Source: Georgenia satyanarayanai
GTDB lineage: Bacteria > Actinomycetota > Actinomycetes > Actinomycetales > Actinomycetaceae
Reading direction: 5' to 3'
DNA: 64,000 nucleotides
Assembly: GCF_023715365.1 (NCBI RefSeq)
Contig: NZ_JAMBNZ010000001.1
Span: forward strand, 186,001 to 250,000
Positions 62,212 through 64,000 of this stretch are shown here, piece after piece; position 1 is the first letter of the stretch; each line of letters begins with the position of its first letter. The notes beneath the pieces were generated by a model. It saw nothing but the letters and a program-made list of their open reading frames with translations, did no database searches and was not told the DNA's origin. The position numbers and the translations under genes are program-made.

Positions 62212-62939
62212 ACGCGCTCCACGTGACGCAGGGAGCGCAGCTGGCGCTCGAGGTGGTACTGGAGGTGGGCGGCGACGAGGCCGGAGGCCTCGTCCCGCTC
62301 GCGCTGGGCGGAGGACTCGGCGGCGGGCCAGTCCCCCGAGAGCAGCGCGCCGAGGAGCTCGAGGGTCTGCGGCGCGGGCGCGGAGGAGCCCGGCGGGCGG
62401 CAGCGGTCGCAGACCGCGCCCCCCTGGGCGACGTGGAAGGCGTGGTGCGGGCCGGGACGGCCGCACTGGGCGCAGTCGTCGAAGCTCGGCGCCCAGCCGG
62501 CGACGGCGAGGGAGCGCAGGAGGTAGGAGTCGAGGACCAGGCTCGCCGGGTGGCGGCGGGTGGCCAGCGCGTGGAGCGCGCCGACGAGCAGGAGGTACTG
62601 CTGCGGCGCGGGCTCCGCCTCCTCCTCGGTGAGCCGCTCGGCGGTCTCGACCATCGCCGTCGCCGTCGTGTACAGGGAGTAGTCCGAGCCGAGCGAGCGC
62701 CCGTAGGCGGCCTGGGACTCCACCTGGGTGATGATGTCGAGGCTGCGCCCGATGTGGAGCTGGACGTCGACGAGCGAGAAGGGCTCCAGGCGGGCCCCGA
62801 ACTTCGAGCTCGTCCGGCGCACGCCCTTGGCCACCGCCCGGACCCGGCCGTGGGCGCGGGTGAGCAGGGTGATGATCCGGTCTGCCTCACCGAGCTTGTG
62901 GGTGCGCAGCACCACGGCCTCGTCCCGGTAGAGCTTCAC
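62208..62939 (-). CDS. recO: DNA repair protein RecO
   Basis: A 243-residue recombination mediator. OB fold at the N-terminus ([24 protein letters not shown]), a helical middle ([13 protein letters not shown]) and a zinc knuckle CAQC...CDRC (about 180-203). GTG 62939 starts the family sequence; a GACAAT hexamer lies 6 bases upstream and there is no ribosome-binding site, so a leaderless message is possible. The frame continues to 63104 without support. Confidence 0.93.
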   Translation of the reverse strand: MKLYRDEAVVLRTHKLGEADRIITLLTRAHGRVRAVAKGVRRTSSKFGARLEPFSLVDVQLHIGRSLDIITQVESQAAYGRSLGSDYSLYTTATAMVETAERLTEEEAEPAPQQYLLLVGALHALATRRHPASLVLDSYLLRSLAVAGWAPSFDDCAQCGRPGPHHAFHVAQGGAVCDRCRPPGSSAPAPQTLELLGALLSGDWPAAESSAQRERDEASGLVAAHLQYHLERQLRSLRHVERV

Positions 62940-63003
62940 CGGTCCATTGTCCCCCGCCCCGCGCCCCGGCAGCGACCCGGCTCGCCGGTCCGGCCGGCTC
63001 CCT

Positions 63004-63072
63004 CTGGGACGCACCTTTCGTCCGCCCGCGACCGGCGGGAGGTGCGTCCAGGCGCCCGGGTGTGCGTCCCAG
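63004..63072. terminator. Mutually exclusive hairpins between the MFS and recO genes
   Basis: One left arm (63004-63016) can pair with either of two right arms: GGACGCACCT with 63040-63049 (10 bp), or CTGGGACGCAC with 63062-63072 (11 bp). The element lies 33 bases past the MFS stop on the minus strand and 65 bases before recO. Confidence 0.55.
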
Positions 63073-63104
63073 GGGGGTGGCCGCGGTCCGCGGCCGGCGG
63101 TCAC

Positions 63105-64000
63105 TCAGGCGGAGCGGTGGCGCTGGGCCATGACGGCGGCGCTCACGCCCGCGGCGCTGAAGGTGAGCACGGCCCCCAGGACGAGGAGCAGCGGTCCGGT
63201 CCACCCGCCGGTCGCGGAGCTGAGGGCGCCGACGACCGGGCCGGCGGAGGCCGCGGCCACGTAGCTGCCGGTCTGGACGCGGGCGGAGACCGTGGCCGCC
63301 TCGCGGTCGCTGCCGCTCGTCTGGGCGATGATCGACAGGATCGCGGTGAAGGCCCCGCCGTGGCCGATCGCGCCGAAGAGCGCCCAGAGGACGAAGGCGC
63401 CCGGCGCGAGGAGCAGGCCCACGGGCATGGCCACCCAGCTGACCGCGATGACGGCCATCGGGACCCACCCGGGCGTGCGGGCGGCCAGCAGCGGCACCCC
63501 GAGGGCACCGAGCACGGAGAAGAGCTGGAAGAGGGACGCGGCGGACCCGGCTGCTGCCGGGTCCAGGGCTTGCGTGTCCGTCAGCATGGTGGGCAGCCAG
63601 CCGGACAGTCCGTAGTAGGCGAAGGTCTGGCAGCCCAGGGCGAGGACGAGCAGCCAGGCGATGCGGCTGACCGACGGTGACACGCGCGTCGACGCGCCGC
63701 CGGAGCGGGCCGCCTGGTCCGCCTCCGCGACGGCGGCCGACCGGCGCGCGCGCAGGCGCACCCAGTAGAGCAGGCCGACGACGGCGAGCACGCCCCACAG
63801 CGCCAGCGCCCAGCGCCAGCCCACGGCGTCGGCCAGCGGCACGGTGCCCAGCGAGGTGAGGGTCCCGCCGATGTTGAGCGAGGCGGTGTACAGCCCGGTG
63901 ACGGCGGCGGCCCGGTGATAGGGCACGTCACGGCGGATGATCACCGGGACGACGATGTTGCCGATCATGATCGCGGCGCCGATGACCACCGTCCCGAGGA
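63105..64000 (-). CDS. MFS transporter, CynX/NimT-like (5' end outside window)
   Basis: At least 298 residues are visible, from within helix 3 or so to the stop at 63105. About nine hydrophobic segments remain. The GNIVVPVIIRRDVP stretch and LFQLFSVLGALGVPLLA recall the CynX/NimT (cyanate or nitroimidazole related) branch of the major facilitator superfamily. The substrate is unknown. The start codon lies beyond 64000, so length cannot be judged. Confidence 0.82.
   Translation of the reverse strand, partial: LGTVVIGAAIMIGNIVVPVIIRRDVPYHRAAAVTGLYTASLNIGGTLTSLGTVPLADAVGWRWALALWGVLAVVGLLYWVRLRARRSAAVAEADQAARSGGASTRVSPSVSRIAWLLVLALGCQTFAYYGLSGWLPTMLTDTQALDPAAAGSAASLFQLFSVLGALGVPLLAARTPGWVPMAVIAVSWVAMPVGLLLAPGAFVLWALFGAIGHGGAFTAILSIIAQTSGSDREAATVSARVQTGSYVAAASAGPVVGALSSATGGWTGPLLLVLGAVLTFSAAGVSAAVMAQRHRSA

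Overview
The window is a 64-kb piece of a very GC-rich actinobacterial chromosome. Third codon positions are almost all G or C, GTG starts are common, and several genes look leaderless. The aceE / PucR-type regulator / fabD-fabH-acpP-fabF order, the dnaG-dgt pair, the znuACB-zur / glyS block, DUF3052, DUF3145 and LPxTG-anchored glycosidases all point to the order Micrococcales. A Cellulomonas- or Georgenia-like saprophyte of plant polysaccharides is the best guess (inference; no 16S gene is present).

Layout. 1-530: a CsoR/CstR-type repressor and a tiny Cys-rich protein. 585-10261: a galactan locus on the minus strand (GH42 beta-galactosidase, binding protein, two permeases, wall-anchored GH53 endo-galactanase), with a divergent LacI repressor and two near-identical operator-like palindromes. 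10263-13437: a VOC protein, a WYL regulator, tRNA-Val, an AhpE-like peroxiredoxin and DUF3052. 13705-23981: pyruvate dehydrogenase E1 (aceE), an alcohol dehydrogenase, a FasR-type regulator, fabD-fabH-acpP-fabF and DUF3145. 24130-26372: a DAACS symporter preceded by a short Cys-Cys leader peptide, then peptide deformylase. 26524-32371: an FAD dehydrogenase and a 1337-residue surface CE4/GH10 acetylxylan esterase-xylanase. 32386-36396: two tRNA-Asn genes around an aldo/keto reductase, tRNA-Met, and a small accessory patch (SUKH protein, nucleotidyltransferase, short ORFs, many small hairpins). 36454-41220: EEP hydrolase, dnaG, dgt. 41257-51506: PPOX and GNAT proteins and an alpha-glucoside (maltose-type) locus with malEFG-like transporter, LacI regulator, an active-looking GH13 and a second GH13-like protein without catalytic residues; a decayed asparaginase gene lies between regulator and GH13. 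51675-64000: a DrrAB-like exporter, dus, YibE/F, glyS, the znuACB-zur zinc operon with a Zur box, a DedA-like protein, uppS, recO and a truncated MFS gene.

How it fits together. Two sugar regulons share one design: a divergent LacI repressor, palindromic operators, and a strong hairpin between the binding-protein gene and the first permease gene. The central block is housekeeping (acetyl-CoA supply and fatty-acid synthesis). The least explained items are the catalytically dead GH13 paralogue, the Cys-leader attenuator candidate before a symporter (suggesting a cystine transporter), a dispersed family of near-identical terminator-like hairpins, a structured 5' leader that abuts the ribosome-binding site of the DUF3145 gene, and three 30-bp-spaced repeats between glyS and znuA. 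All calls come from reading the sequence; no database search was run.
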